Source of the DNA: Nocardioides alkalitolerans
Lineage (GTDB): Bacteria; Actinomycetota; Actinomycetes; Propionibacteriales; Nocardioidaceae
NCBI GenBank assembly: GCA_038184435.1
Contig: CP116227.1
Span: forward strand, 3,129,501 to 3,193,500
DNA: 64,000 nucleotides
Reading direction: 5' to 3'
Below are positions 25,722 through 34,155 of the stretch, piece by piece. Numbering within the stretch: the stretch's first letter is position 1; each line of letters starts with the position of its first letter. The notes beneath the pieces are model-generated. The model ran no database searches, had not been told where the DNA came from, and saw nothing but the letters and a program-made list of their open reading frames with translations. The position numbers and the translations under genes are program-made.

Positions 25722-26383
25722 GTGACCGCCGCGACCGACGACCCCGTCCTCGACCTCACCGAGGACGAGCGGGCCGAGCTCGCGGCGTACGAGGCCGGTC
25801 GTCGGGACCGCAGGATCGGTTGGCTCCTGCTCGTCGCGGGCGTCGTCGGCGCCGTCGCGGCCGTGACGCTGCTGCTCGAGCGGATCCAGCTGCTGCAGGA
25901 CCCGAGCTACATCCCCTCGTGCAGCCTCAACCCCGTGCTGAGCTGCGGTTCGGTGATGACCAAGGAGCAGGCGCGGGTCTTCGGGTTCCCCAACCCGGTG
26001 ATCGGGGTCGCCGCGTCCCTGCCGTGGCGGTGATCGGCGCCGGCGTCCTGGCGGGCGCGGCCTACGCACGCTGGTTCTGGGCCGGGCTGCAGGTCGGCGT
26101 CACCTTCGGGATCGGCTTCGTGGCGTGGCTGATCAGCCAGAGCCTCTACGAGATCAACGCCCTGTGCCCCTACTGCATGGTCGTCTGGGTCGTGATGGTG
26201 CCGCTGTTCTGGCAGGTGACGGTGCGCAACGCCGAGGCCGGCGTGCTCGGCGCCGGGATCGCCCGCTCGGGCGCGGTCCGCGTCGCCCGCGCCTGGTCGG
26301 TGCTCGCCGTCGTGCTCGTCTACCTGCTCGTCGCGCTGCTGATCCTCCAGCGCTTCTGGGACTACTGGTCGACGCTGCTGTGA
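25722..26383 (+). pseudogene. Vitamin K epoxide reductase (VKOR) family protein, frameshifted
   Basis: A VKOR-like thiol oxidase that would reoxidise a DsbA-type partner and reduce quinone. The first half (25722-26033) starts at GTG and has one membrane segment and the cysteine pair PSCSLNPVLSC, then reads FGFPNPVIGVAASLPWR and stops. The second half continues in the next frame (AVAVIGAGVLAG onward) with the CPYC redox motif and three more membrane segments to 26383. One extra base near 26021 (CTGCCGTG to CTGGCCGTG) would join them as GVAASLAVAVIGAG. As written the CPYC half is lost, so the gene is inactive unless this is a sequencing error. The downstream esterase follows after seven bases. 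Confidence 0.85.
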
Positions 26384-26390
26384 GGCGCCC

Positions 26391-27281
26391 GTGAGGCTCA
26401 CCCGCAGGGCCGCCCTCACCGGTGCCGGGATCGGCACCGCGGCCGTGCTCGCGGGCGGTGCGGGCGTCGCGACGGGCGTGCTGCCGGGCCGCGCGCAGCT
26501 CTACTCCCGCCTCGGTCTCGACGGGGAGGACGGCCAGGTCCCCGACGTCGAGCCCGGCGACCTCGTCAGCGGCGAGCTCGTCTCGGCCGCCCGGGGCGGT
26601 CGGCGCGTCGGCTGGAGCCTGGCGACCCCGCCCGGCACGAGCCCCGAGGGCCTCCCCCTCGTCGTCGTGCTCCACGCGCGCGGCGCCGACCACACGTCGG
26701 CCTTCGCCCGCGACTACCTCGGCCTCGACCGCTTCCTCGCCGCGGCCGTCGCCGACGGGATGCCGCCGGTGGCGCTCGCCAGCATCGACGGCGGCAACGC
26801 CTACTGGCACGAGCGCCGGGACGGGGACGACCGCGACGACCCGGGGGCGATGGTCGTCGACGAGTACCTCCCCCTCCTCGCCGACCGCGGCCTCGACACG
26901 AGCCGTCTCGGCCTCCTCGGCTGGTCGATGGGCGGCTTCGGCGCGCTCCGCCTCGCCGGGCTGCTCGGCCCCGACCGCGTGCGCGCCGTCGCCGCGCTCA
27001 GCCCGGCGCTGTGGCGGGAGTTCGACGACACCGCGCCGGGTGCGTTCGACGACGCCGCCGACTTCGAGGCGGTGACGGTGATGGGCCGCCAGGGCGACCT
27101 CGACGGCATCCCGGTGCGCGTCGACTGCGGCCTCGGGGACCCGTTCTGCGACGCCGCCGAGGAGTACGTCGCGGGGTTCGCCCAGCGACCCGCAGGCGGG
27201 TTCGAGCGCGGCGACCACGACCGCGGCTACTGGCGTCGCCTCGCCGGGCCGCAGCTGCGGTTCGTCGGCGAACGGGCCTGA
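26391..27281 (+). CDS. Secreted alpha/beta-hydrolase (esterase/PHB depolymerase-like)
   Basis: A 296-residue alpha/beta-hydrolase. The N-terminus MRLTRRAALTGAGIG with a long hydrophobic stretch is a twin-arginine-type signal peptide. The nucleophile elbow is GWSMGGFGALRLAG (Ser near residue 185); a late Asp (VDCGLGDPF) and His (GDHDRGYWR) complete the triad. It resembles the esterase D/antigen 85-like group. The substrate is unknown, probably an acyl ester outside the membrane. The GTG start follows the VKOR gene closely with GAGG five bases upstream, so they form an operon. Confidence 0.83.
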   Translation: MRLTRRAALTGAGIGTAAVLAGGAGVATGVLPGRAQLYSRLGLDGEDGQVPDVEPGDLVSGELVSAARGGRRVGWSLATPPGTSPEGLPLVVVLHARGADHTSAFARDYLGLDRFLAAAVADGMPPVALASIDGGNAYWHERRDGDDRDDPGAMVVDEYLPLLADRGLDTSRLGLLGWSMGGFGALRLAGLLGPDRVRAVAALSPALWREFDDTAPGAFDDAADFEAVTVMGRQGDLDGIPVRVDCGLGDPFCDAAEEYVAGFAQRPAGGFERGDHDRGYWRRLAGPQLRFVGERA

Positions 27282-27305
27282 CCGCCGGCTGTCACCGGCG
27301 GCCCC

Positions 27306-27311
27306 TAGGAT
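27306..27311 (+). promoter_or_regulatory. Putative -10 element (TAGGAT) of the PP2C phosphatase gene
   Basis: TAGGAT ends seven bases before the GTG at 27319. No Shine-Dalgarno sequence is visible. Confidence 0.5.
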
Positions 27312-27318
27312 CCCGCCT

Positions 27319-29082
27319 GTGGAGCCCTTCCAGAGCCTGCGCTCGAGCGCAGGAGCGGCGAGCCCTGACCTGCTCGCGGCGTACGAACGCGTCGACTGGG
27401 CCGCCACCGCGGTCGGTCCGCCCTCGTCGTGGTCGCCCGCCCTCGTCGTCGCGGTGCGACTCGTGCTGGCCACCCCGATCCCGTCGGTGCTCTTCTGGGG
27501 GGACGAGCGCACGTACTTCTACAACGACGCCATCGCGGGCGTGCTCGGCGACCGCCACCCCGTGATCCTGGGCCAACCGGCCGAGGCCTCGTTCCCGGAG
27601 TCGTGGGACCAGGTCGGGCCGCTCATCGCCGACGTGCTCGAGCACGGGCGGTCCGCCCGGCTCGAGGACGCACTCGTGCCGGTGCAGCGCCACGGGCGGG
27701 TCGAGGACCACTGGTACAGCTACGCCTACTCCCCCGTGCGCGACCTCGACGGCACGATCGTGGGCGTGCACGGCGTCTCGATCGAGACCACCCGTCAGGT
27801 CCTCGCCCAGCGCCGCCTGCAGCTGCTCAACGCCCTCGGCAACGCGACCGCCGGGGCGCAGTCGCTGCTCACCCTGCGCGTCGCCGCTCTCGGGCTGCTC
27901 CGCACCGAGCTGCCCGCCGTCGAGGTCGTCGACCTGCGGATGCCGGTGCCGGTCACGGAGGCCGCCGCGCCCGGCACGCGCACGGTCGTCGCCGTCACCG
28001 GCGAGGTGGGAGGGACCCGGACCGCCGCGGAGGAGAGCGCCGTCCCGGGTGCAGACCGCTGGTGGACGCACCCCGACGGCGTCGGGCCCGGGCACGGCAT
28101 CGTGGCGTGGGAGCCGAAGGAGGATCAGGCTCGTCCGCCGGGCGCGGTCCGCGTGAGCTCGCTCGGCTCCGCCGCCTGGCTGCAGGAGCAGACCATCCTG
28201 GTCTGCCGGGGCGACGCCGCGACCGACGAGGACCTCGGCCCGTTCCTGCAGGTCGTCGCCGACTCGATCTCCGCCGCGGTGATCCGCATCCGTGGCCTCC
28301 AGGGCGAGCGGGCCGACGCCGCCAGCGACCGGGCCCTGTCCCTCGAGCTGCAGACGGCGATGCTCGCCTCCCGCCACGACGCCCCCCAGGTCGAGGGGGC
28401 CCGCACGGCGAGCCGCTACGTGCCGGCCTCGGCCCGGCAGGAGGTCGGCGGCGACTGGCACGACACGTTCCCGCTGCCCGAGGGTCCGCTGGTGGTGACC
28501 ATCGGCGACGTGGCCGGGCACGACGGCCGCGCGGCCGCGGCGATGGGCCAGCTGCGCAGCCTGGTGCGCGGCATCGCGCTCGCGACCGCCGGCGCCGGCG
28601 GTCGGCCCAGCCCGGCCCGGATGACCGAGCTGCTCGACCAGGCGATCGAGCACTTCGAGGTGGGCGCCGTCGCGACCTTCCTCCTCGCCGAGGTCGCCGT
28701 CGAGCAGCTCGACGGCGACGCGGGCTACACGATCCGCTGGGCCAACGCCGGCCACCCGCCGCCCGTGCTGCTCGGGCCCGACGGCACGGCGTCGCTGCTC
28801 GACCCCGGGGGCGAGATGCTGCTCGGCATCGACCCCGCCACGGTGCGCCGCGACCTCGAGGCGGTCCTGCCGGCCGGGTCGACCCTGCTGCTCTACACCG
28901 ACGGGCTCGTCGAGCGCCGCGGGGAGCTGCTCGACCAGGGCATCGAGCGCCTGCGCGTCGCCGTCGGTGACGCCGGCGCCGGACCGGACGCCGATCCCGA
29001 CGCCCTGTGCGACCACGTGCTGACGGCCCTCGGGCCCTTCGAGGACGACGACGTCGCCGTCCTCGCCGTACGCCTGGGCTGA
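27319..29082 (+). CDS. PAS domain-containing PP2C (SpoIIE-type) serine/threonine phosphatase
   Basis: A 587-residue signalling protein. An N-terminal PAS fold (about residues 40-155, including PSVLFWGDERTYFYNDAIAG) is followed by a GAF-like region (about 160-330) and a C-terminal SpoIIE phosphatase domain (about 355-587). The phosphatase metal motifs are VGGDWHD, GDVAGHDGRAA, NAGHPPP and LLYTDGLVER. Such proteins usually dephosphorylate anti-anti-sigma factors in stress or sigma-factor cascades. No anti-sigma kinase or STAS gene lies in the window, so the partner is elsewhere. It has no membrane segment and senses a cytosolic signal. Confidence 0.88.
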   Translation: MEPFQSLRSSAGAASPDLLAAYERVDWAATAVGPPSSWSPALVVAVRLVLATPIPSVLFWGDERTYFYNDAIAGVLGDRHPVILGQPAEASFPESWDQVGPLIADVLEHGRSARLEDALVPVQRHGRVEDHWYSYAYSPVRDLDGTIVGVHGVSIETTRQVLAQRRLQLLNALGNATAGAQSLLTLRVAALGLLRTELPAVEVVDLRMPVPVTEAAAPGTRTVVAVTGEVGGTRTAAEESAVPGADRWWTHPDGVGPGHGIVAWEPKEDQARPPGAVRVSSLGSAAWLQEQTILVCRGDAATDEDLGPFLQVVADSISAAVIRIRGLQGERADAASDRALSLELQTAMLASRHDAPQVEGARTASRYVPASARQEVGGDWHDTFPLPEGPLVVTIGDVAGHDGRAAAAMGQLRSLVRGIALATAGAGGRPSPARMTELLDQAIEHFEVGAVATFLLAEVAVEQLDGDAGYTIRWANAGHPPPVLLGPDGTASLLDPGGEMLLGIDPATVRRDLEAVLPAGSTLLLYTDGLVERRGELLDQGIERLRVAVGDAGAGPDADPDALCDHVLTALGPFEDDDVAVLAVRLG

Positions 29083-29103
29083 AGCCCGCGACGTACGGCG
29101 AGG
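29061..29103. terminator. Bidirectional hairpin between the phosphatase and the secreted repeat-protein gene
   Basis: A 12-bp inverted repeat (CCTCGCCGTACG and its complement) encloses an inner GGGCT/AGCCC stem. It overlaps the last codons of the phosphatase and lies before the convergent stop at 29111. Confidence 0.6.
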
Positions 29104-29110
29104 CGGACGG

Positions 29111-30601
29111 TCAGCCGATGCGACCGAACGACACCGTCTGGTGCAGCGACTTCCACGCCGGCTTGGCGATGGCGATCCCGAGGGTGAGGTTCTTGCCCCG
29201 GTACGCCGCGGTGGGCGTCCACGAGGCCGACCGCGCGCCCGGCACCTTCGCGCCGTCGGCGAACCACTGGTAGTAGACCGTCGCGCCCGACGAGACGGCG
29301 GTCGCGGTCAGCGCGGGCCCGGTGACCGACGAGACCCGGCCGACGCGGGGGGCGCCGGAGCGGATCGCGGGCGCGGCCACCCAGCCGGCGGGCACGGAGC
29401 GCTGGCCCACACGACCGAAGTCGAAGGAGCCGTTGCGCGGGAAGTAGCCCGGCGCGGTGAGCTGGATGCCGAGGGTCAGGTGACGGCCGACCGTCTGCGC
29501 CGGCGGCACGTAGGTGCGCTTCGTGGCCCCGGGGATCCGCGCGCCGTCCAGGAACCACTGGTAGTTGGCCGTCACGCCGGACACCGCGCCCGTGTGCGTG
29601 AGGACCGCCGGGGTGACACCCACCGACGAGCCCGCGACGGGGGCGCCGGACTTGCGACCCGCGTTCTTGATCCAGCCGGACGGGAACTGCGCGACCGGGT
29701 CGGAGGTGACGACCCACCACGGCTCGTCCCAGCCCAGGTAGACGGAGCCGCGGTCGGCCTTCTCCGCGCGGATGGAGACGAAGGCCAGGCTGTCGCCGGC
29801 GGTGTGGGGCAGCACGAAGCGGGTCACGGGCGCGCCCGTGGTGACCTCGTCGACGACGAGGTCGAAGGGCAGCTCCGTCTCCTCGCCGTCGACGACCACG
29901 ACGGCGACGCCGTCCTCGTCGCGCGCGGCAGCACGGGCGGCCGCCGCGACCGCCGGGCGGTCGGCCGTGCGGAAGTCGCTGTCGAAGCCCCAGCCCCAGT
30001 AGTCCCAGTCCTCCTCCGACACCGTCACGACGCGGGTGTGGAAGGTCGTGCCCTCCTCCCAGGCGCCGTCGAACGCGATGTCGATCGGCTTGCCGGTGGG
30101 CAGCTCCTCGTCGACGGCCTGTCCCGCCACCTCGAGCCGCGCGTCCACCGGGCTGTCGACCTCGTCGTACGTGAACTCCGTGCTCGTCGACTCGACCACG
30201 CGGCCGCGGATGCCGAGCTGCTCGATCGTGACCGTGTAGGTCTGGCCGTCGACGAGGACGTCGTCACCGAAGCCGCAGTCGATCCAGCCGTAGCCGACAC
30301 GCTCCTCGGGGTCCCAGTACGCCTCGGCGTCCACGGCACTCTCCGGCGACAGCCGCAGGCGGTAGGACGACCCCGGGGTCGCGTCGTCGAACTCGAGCAG
30401 CACCCCGCAGAAGGGCGCGACGTAGGGCAGGAAGACCTCGTCGGGGATCTCCTCCGGGATGTCGTCCACCGTCAGGTAGTCGATGTCCGTGATCGCGAGC
30501 CCGGCCGGGTCGGCCTGGGCCGGCCCGACGAGCGTGAGACCGCTGGCTGCGAGAGCCGCGGTGCCGGCGACGACGACGCCGGACCTGACGATGGTGCGCA
30601 T
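29111..30601 (-). CDS. Secreted repeat protein, paralogue A (two WFxDGxxxPGA modules)
   Basis: A 496-residue secreted protein with a signal peptide (residues 1-30, cleaving near AQA-DP). A 300-residue N-terminal region with a few cysteines is followed by two modules of about 85 residues, each with YQWFxDGxxxPGAxxxxxxP and LTLGI and ending FGRVG or FGRIG. Such modules occur in surface or extracellular actinobacterial proteins and are probably Ig-like. It is 40-50 percent alike by eye to the next gene, with the same architecture, so the two are tandem duplicates. GAGGGGG precedes the ATG; TACCGT about 57 bases upstream and a leader hairpin suggest its own promoter. Confidence 0.8.
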   Translation of the reverse strand: MRTIVRSGVVVAGTAALAASGLTLVGPAQADPAGLAITDIDYLTVDDIPEEIPDEVFLPYVAPFCGVLLEFDDATPGSSYRLRLSPESAVDAEAYWDPEERVGYGWIDCGFGDDVLVDGQTYTVTIEQLGIRGRVVESTSTEFTYDEVDSPVDARLEVAGQAVDEELPTGKPIDIAFDGAWEEGTTFHTRVVTVSEEDWDYWGWGFDSDFRTADRPAVAAAARAAARDEDGVAVVVVDGEETELPFDLVVDEVTTGAPVTRFVLPHTAGDSLAFVSIRAEKADRGSVYLGWDEPWWVVTSDPVAQFPSGWIKNAGRKSGAPVAGSSVGVTPAVLTHTGAVSGVTANYQWFLDGARIPGATKRTYVPPAQTVGRHLTLGIQLTAPGYFPRNGSFDFGRVGQRSVPAGWVAAPAIRSGAPRVGRVSSVTGPALTATAVSSGATVYYQWFADGAKVPGARSASWTPTAAYRGKNLTLGIAIAKPAWKSLHQTVSFGRIG

Positions 30602-30657
30602 GAGTTCCCCCTCGACGTGAGGAGCCCGGCGCGACGCGCACCGGGCTCGTGCTGCGC

Positions 30658-30663
30658 ACGGTA
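30658..30663 (-). promoter_or_regulatory. Putative -10 element and hairpin leader of secreted repeat-protein A
   Basis: TACCGT on the minus strand is followed by a leader of about 50 bases holding an 8-bp hairpin (GAGCCCGG/CCGGGCTC, 30622-30648), then GAGGGGG and ATG. Confidence 0.4.
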
Positions 30664-30743
30664 GGGCACGGAGGCGTACGACGCGGGCGATCCGGCGCGC
30701 TGGTCTGGACCGCCCCGGCCAGGATCGAGTCCGGGGGAACGCA

Positions 30744-30786
30744 CCGTGGCCCCAGCGCGTCGGGGAACGGCGCGCTGGGGCCACGG
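30744..30786 (-). terminator. 16-bp perfect hairpin after secreted repeat-protein B
   Basis: The arms at 30744-30759 and 30771-30786 (CCGTGGCCCCAGCGCG and its complement) have an 11-base loop. The hairpin starts 17 bases past the stop of paralogue B and precedes the promoter of paralogue A, so the two paralogues are separate transcripts. Confidence 0.75.
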
Positions 30787-30802
30787 GCCCAGGGGTGGTG
30801 CG

Positions 30803-32182
30803 TCAGCCGATGCGGCCGAACGACACCGTCTGGTTGAGCGACTTCCACGTCGGCTTGCTGACCGCGATGCCGAGCGTGAGGGTCTTGCCGCGGGTGGCCG
30901 CGGTCGGCGTCCAGGAGCGCGACGTGGCGCCGGGGACCTTCTGGCCGTCGACGAACCACTGGTAGTGGACCTTGGCGCCCGACGAGACGGCGGTCGGGGT
31001 CAGCGTCGGACCCGAGACCGAGGAGACGCGACCGACGCGGGGGGCACCGGACTTCACGGCCGGGGCCTTGATCCAGCCGGCAGGGACGGAGCGCTGGCCC
31101 ACGGTGCCGAAGCCGAACGAGCCGCTGCGGGCGAAGTAGCCCGGCGCGGAGAACTGGATGCCCAGCGTGAGCTGGCGACCGAGGGCCTGCGTCGGCGGCA
31201 CGTAGGTGCGCTTGGTCGCGCCAGGGATCTTCTTGCCGTCGAGGAACCACTGGTAGTAGGTCGTGACCTCCGCCACCTTGCCGGTGTGCGTGATCGTCGG
31301 GGCGGAGACGCCGACGGCCGAGCCGACGTACGCCTTGCCCGACTTCGTGCCCGGCGAGGTGATCCAGCCCGACGGCACCGTCGAGGTGGCCGGGGAGGTG
31401 ACGATCTCGAACGGCTCCTCGAAGGCCACGTAGACCGGCGCCTTGCCCGGCTTGTCGGCGCGGACCGACACGAAGACGTAGTCGCCGCCCAGGTGGTGGG
31501 GCAGCGAGAAGCGCGACACCGGCGCGGAGCCCGTGACGGTGCGGTTGAGCACGTCGACGAACGGGTCCTCGTCGACCTCCCAGTCGCTGTCGACGACCTC
31601 GCGCGGGACGATGCTCACGCGCGTGGTGAAGGTCGAGCCCTCCTCCCAGGCGCCCTCGTAGGCGATGTCGATCGCGCGGGCGGTCGGCAGGGTGTCACCG
31701 GCGCGCTGGCCGTCGACGGCGACCCAGGCGTCCAGCGGCGCGCCGACCTCGTCGTACGCGATCTCGGAGGTGGTGGACCCGAGCTTCGCGCCGCGCGCGG
31801 AGTACTCGTGCACCGTGACCAGGTAGGTCTCACCGTCGACGAGGACCTCGTCGCCGTAGCCGCAGTCGACGCCCGCCGCGCCGAAGCCCTCGCTGTCGTA
31901 CTCGACCCAGTTCACCAGGTCGAGCGGCGTGCTCGGCGTGGCCGCGCTGGCGACCGTGACGTCGTAGTCGGCCGCCGGCGTCGCGTCCTCGAACGTCACC
32001 TCGAACCCGCAGGTCTCCGAGACGTAGGGCGACCACTCGGTGTCACCGGCCTGGGGCTTCGGGTAGGTCGGGCCGCTGATCGTGATGTCGCCCGGCGCCG
32101 CCGCCTGGGCGGGCGCGGTCGCGAGCCCGCCGAAAGCCAGCGCGGCGACGGCGACGACGCCGGTCGTGGTGGTGGTGCGCAT
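30803..32182 (-). CDS. Secreted repeat protein, paralogue B (two WFxDGxxxPGA modules)
   Basis: A 459-residue secreted protein with a signal peptide (residues 1-28, ending AQAAAPG). The N-terminal region has a conserved cysteine pair (SETCGFEV and GVDCGYGDEV) that is also present in paralogue A (FCGVLLEF and DCGFGDDV). Two C-terminal modules of about 85 residues follow, with YYQWFLDGKKIPGATKRTYV and HYQWFVDGQKVPGATSRSW; the protein ends SFGRIG exactly as A does. GAGAGGG lies six bases before the ATG, after an unusually AT-rich stretch (GAGAATTTTCTGAG). The function is unknown; an extracellular or wall-associated binding protein is likely. Confidence 0.8.
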   Translation of the reverse strand: MRTTTTTGVVAVAALAFGGLATAPAQAAAPGDITISGPTYPKPQAGDTEWSPYVSETCGFEVTFEDATPAADYDVTVASAATPSTPLDLVNWVEYDSEGFGAAGVDCGYGDEVLVDGETYLVTVHEYSARGAKLGSTTSEIAYDEVGAPLDAWVAVDGQRAGDTLPTARAIDIAYEGAWEEGSTFTTRVSIVPREVVDSDWEVDEDPFVDVLNRTVTGSAPVSRFSLPHHLGGDYVFVSVRADKPGKAPVYVAFEEPFEIVTSPATSTVPSGWITSPGTKSGKAYVGSAVGVSAPTITHTGKVAEVTTYYQWFLDGKKIPGATKRTYVPPTQALGRQLTLGIQFSAPGYFARSGSFGFGTVGQRSVPAGWIKAPAVKSGAPRVGRVSSVSGPTLTPTAVSSGAKVHYQWFVDGQKVPGATSRSWTPTAATRGKTLTLGIAVSKPTWKSLNQTVSFGRIG

Positions 32183-32318
32183 GTGTTCCCTCTCCTCAGA
32201 AAATTCTCAGGAAGCCTAGGAGGAGGTGGCACTGCACCGCGGTCGAATTGATGGATCGGCGCTCAGCAGACCCGATCCGGCCCCACCGGTCTGGACCAGG
32301 AGGACACACCCGGCCCGC

Positions 32319-32756
32319 TCAGTCGAGGCAGAACTCGTTGCCCTCGGGGTCGCGCATCACGACGTGCCCCTTGCCCAGACCCGGCTCCGCCTCGTGGCGC
32401 TCGACGCGGGTCGCGCCCAGCGCCACCAACCGCTCGGCCTCGGCCTCGAGCGCCGCCATCCGTTCGTCGCCCTCGAGCCCCGGCGCGGCGCGCAGGTCGA
32501 GGTGCAGCCGGTTCTTGACCGTCTTCCCCTCGGGCACCCGCTGGAAGTAGAACCGCGGCCCGACCCCGGCGGGGTCGCTGCACGCCGAGGCGTCGTTGCG
32601 CCGCTCGGGCGGCACGCCCCAGGCGTCGAGCGCCGCCTCCCAGCTGGGGAACCCCGCCGGGGGCGGATCGATCTCGTAGCCCGTCGCCGCCGCCCAGAAG
32701 GCGCTCAACGCCCCGGGGTCCCCGCAGTCGAAGGTCACCTGCACCGTCACCGCCAT
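32319..32756 (-). CDS. VOC family (glyoxalase/bleomycin-resistance fold) protein
   Basis: A 145-residue vicinal-oxygen-chelate protein. Two beta-alpha-beta-beta-beta halves are visible, beginning VQVTFDCGDPGALSAFWAAATGY and VKNRLHLDLRA; the C-terminus VVMRDPEGNEFCLD is the family hallmark. This is the single-domain Glyoxalase_6 type common in actinobacteria. The substrate is unknown. GGAAGGAG lies before the ATG. The divergent gene is a WYL regulator, and such pairs often mean regulation of the small VOC gene by its neighbour (inference). Confidence 0.85.
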   Translation of the reverse strand: MAVTVQVTFDCGDPGALSAFWAAATGYEIDPPPAGFPSWEAALDAWGVPPERRNDASACSDPAGVGPRFYFQRVPEGKTVKNRLHLDLRAAPGLEGDERMAALEAEAERLVALGATRVERHEAEPGLGKGHVVMRDPEGNEFCLD

Positions 32757-32963
32757 CAGCCCTGCTCCTTCCGTCGGACCGGCCGCCGCACGCGCCGCGG
32801 CACCACGACCCCGCGCTGCGGCGCCGCTCGCCCGCCAGCCTCCGACGACGCCCCCGTCGGGAGCAACCCACCCCACCTGACGTACCGCTGCTCGATGTCC
32901 ATGACCCCACCGTCGCAGCAATTCAGGAACACTTCGGTCCGCTATCGGTGGCAAGATTCGACC

Positions 32964-33920
32964 GTGCCGGAGACGACCACGGAGCGGGTGCTGCGCCTGC
33001 TCGGCCTGCTGCAGCAGCGCCGCACGTGGACGGGTCCCGAGCTCGCGGCGGAGCTCGGGGTCACCGACCGCTGCGTACGGCGCGACGTCGCCCGCCTGCG
33101 CGACCTCGGCTACCCCGTCAACGCGGCCCAGGGCGTGGGCGGCGGCTACCAGCTGGGCGCGGGCGCCGCGCTGCCGCCGCTGCTGCTCGCGCCGGACGAG
33201 GCCATCGCGACGACCGTGTCGCTGCTGCTCGCGGCCGGCGGCACCGTTGCGGGCGCCGCCGACGCAACCCTCCGCACCCTCGCCAAGCTCGACCAGGTGC
33301 TGCCGCCCCGCCTGCGCGCCGAGGTGCGCGCCATGGCGGAGACGACGGCCACCCTGGAGCGGGGCGGCGTGCAGGTCGACGGCGGCACGCTCATGCGGCT
33401 GGCGGGCGCCACCCGCGACCGCGTGCGGGTCCGCTTCGCCTACGCCCGGCCCGGCGGCGGGCCCACGGAGCGCGACGTCGAGCCCTCGGGCCTCGTCGCC
33501 ACCGGTCGTCGGTGGTACCTGCTCGCCTGGGACACCGACCGCGACGCCTGGCGCACCTTCCGCGTCGACCGGATCGGCGACCTCGTCGTCACGACCTGGC
33601 GCTGCAGCCGTCCGCCGCACCCGGATCCCGCGACGTACGTGCACAGCAGCGTCACGGCCTCGCCGTACCGGTTCGTCGCCACGGCGCGCGTCGCGCTCCC
33701 GCTCGACGAGGTGCGCGAGCTGCTCGGACCCCAGACCGCCCGGGCCGAGCCGGACCCCGAGCCCGGGTGGACGCGGATCGTGGCGGGGGCGGACGACCTG
33801 GAGTGGATGGTGCTACGCCTTGCGGAGATCGACGCCCCGCTGGAGCTCCTCGACCCGCCCGGGCTCCGCACCGCCGCCGCTGCCCTCGCCGAGCGCCTCG
33901 GACGCATGGCCGGCGGCTGA
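32964..33920 (+). CDS. WYL-domain HTH transcriptional regulator (YafY-type)
   Basis: A 318-residue regulator. The N-terminal winged helix (residues 5-60, TWTGPELAAELGVTDRCVRRDVARLRDLGYPV) is the HTH_11 type. A WYL domain follows, with RVRFAYARPGG, VEPSGLVATGRRWYLLAWDTDR and WRTFRVDRI; the WCX-like C-terminus ends at about residue 315. WYL domains sense nucleic acid or other ligands in known cases. I start at GTG (PETTTERVL) because CAAGAT lies six bases upstream and the HTH would otherwise have an odd extension. It diverges from the VOC gene. Confidence 0.88.
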   Translation: MPETTTERVLRLLGLLQQRRTWTGPELAAELGVTDRCVRRDVARLRDLGYPVNAAQGVGGGYQLGAGAALPPLLLAPDEAIATTVSLLLAAGGTVAGAADATLRTLAKLDQVLPPRLRAEVRAMAETTATLERGGVQVDGGTLMRLAGATRDRVRVRFAYARPGGGPTERDVEPSGLVATGRRWYLLAWDTDRDAWRTFRVDRIGDLVVTTWRCSRPPHPDPATYVHSSVTASPYRFVATARVALPLDEVRELLGPQTARAEPDPEPGWTRIVAGADDLEWMVLRLAEIDAPLELLDPPGLRTAAAALAERLGRMAGG

Positions 33921-34115
33921 GACGGCGGCTGAAGCCGCGGGCGTGGGACCACGCGAGCCCGCCGGCCCCTCCTCCGTGGAGGTGGCCGCCGTTCCGGTCG
34001 CCATCGCGGCCATCACGGCGGCGGAGGCGACCCAGCGGGAGGTGACGAGGACGGTACGACGCGGGCGACCCATCCCCCGAGGGTGACGCGCCTTGCTGAG
34101 GGTGGCCTGAGGCCT

Positions 34116-34155
34116 GCCGACCTCAGCCCGGCTCAGCCGACCTCAGCCAGCCTCA
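34116..34155 (-). repeat. Four tandem 10-bp repeats starting at the DUF3817 stop codon
   Basis: On the minus strand there are four units TGAGGCTGGC, TGAGGTCGGC, TGAGCCGGGC and TGAGGTCGGC; the first TGA is the stop codon. The arrangement mirrors the desaturase repeat at 11988-12043 with a different unit. The rest of the gap 33921-34115 holds no feature I can support. Confidence 0.8.

Noticed and set aside
26010..26035. Programmed ribosomal frameshift in the VKOR gene
   Set aside because: There is no slippery heptamer at the junction and no clear stimulatory structure; a simple one-base loss is more likely.
33813..34073. Minus-strand 86-codon frame with a signal-peptide-like start (MGRPRRTVLVTSRWVASAAVMAAMA)
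   Set aside because: It runs about 100 bases into the WYL regulator gene antisense, has no ribosome binding site or -10 at the usual spacing, and has a low-complexity tail. It could be a real small gene, but I cannot support it.
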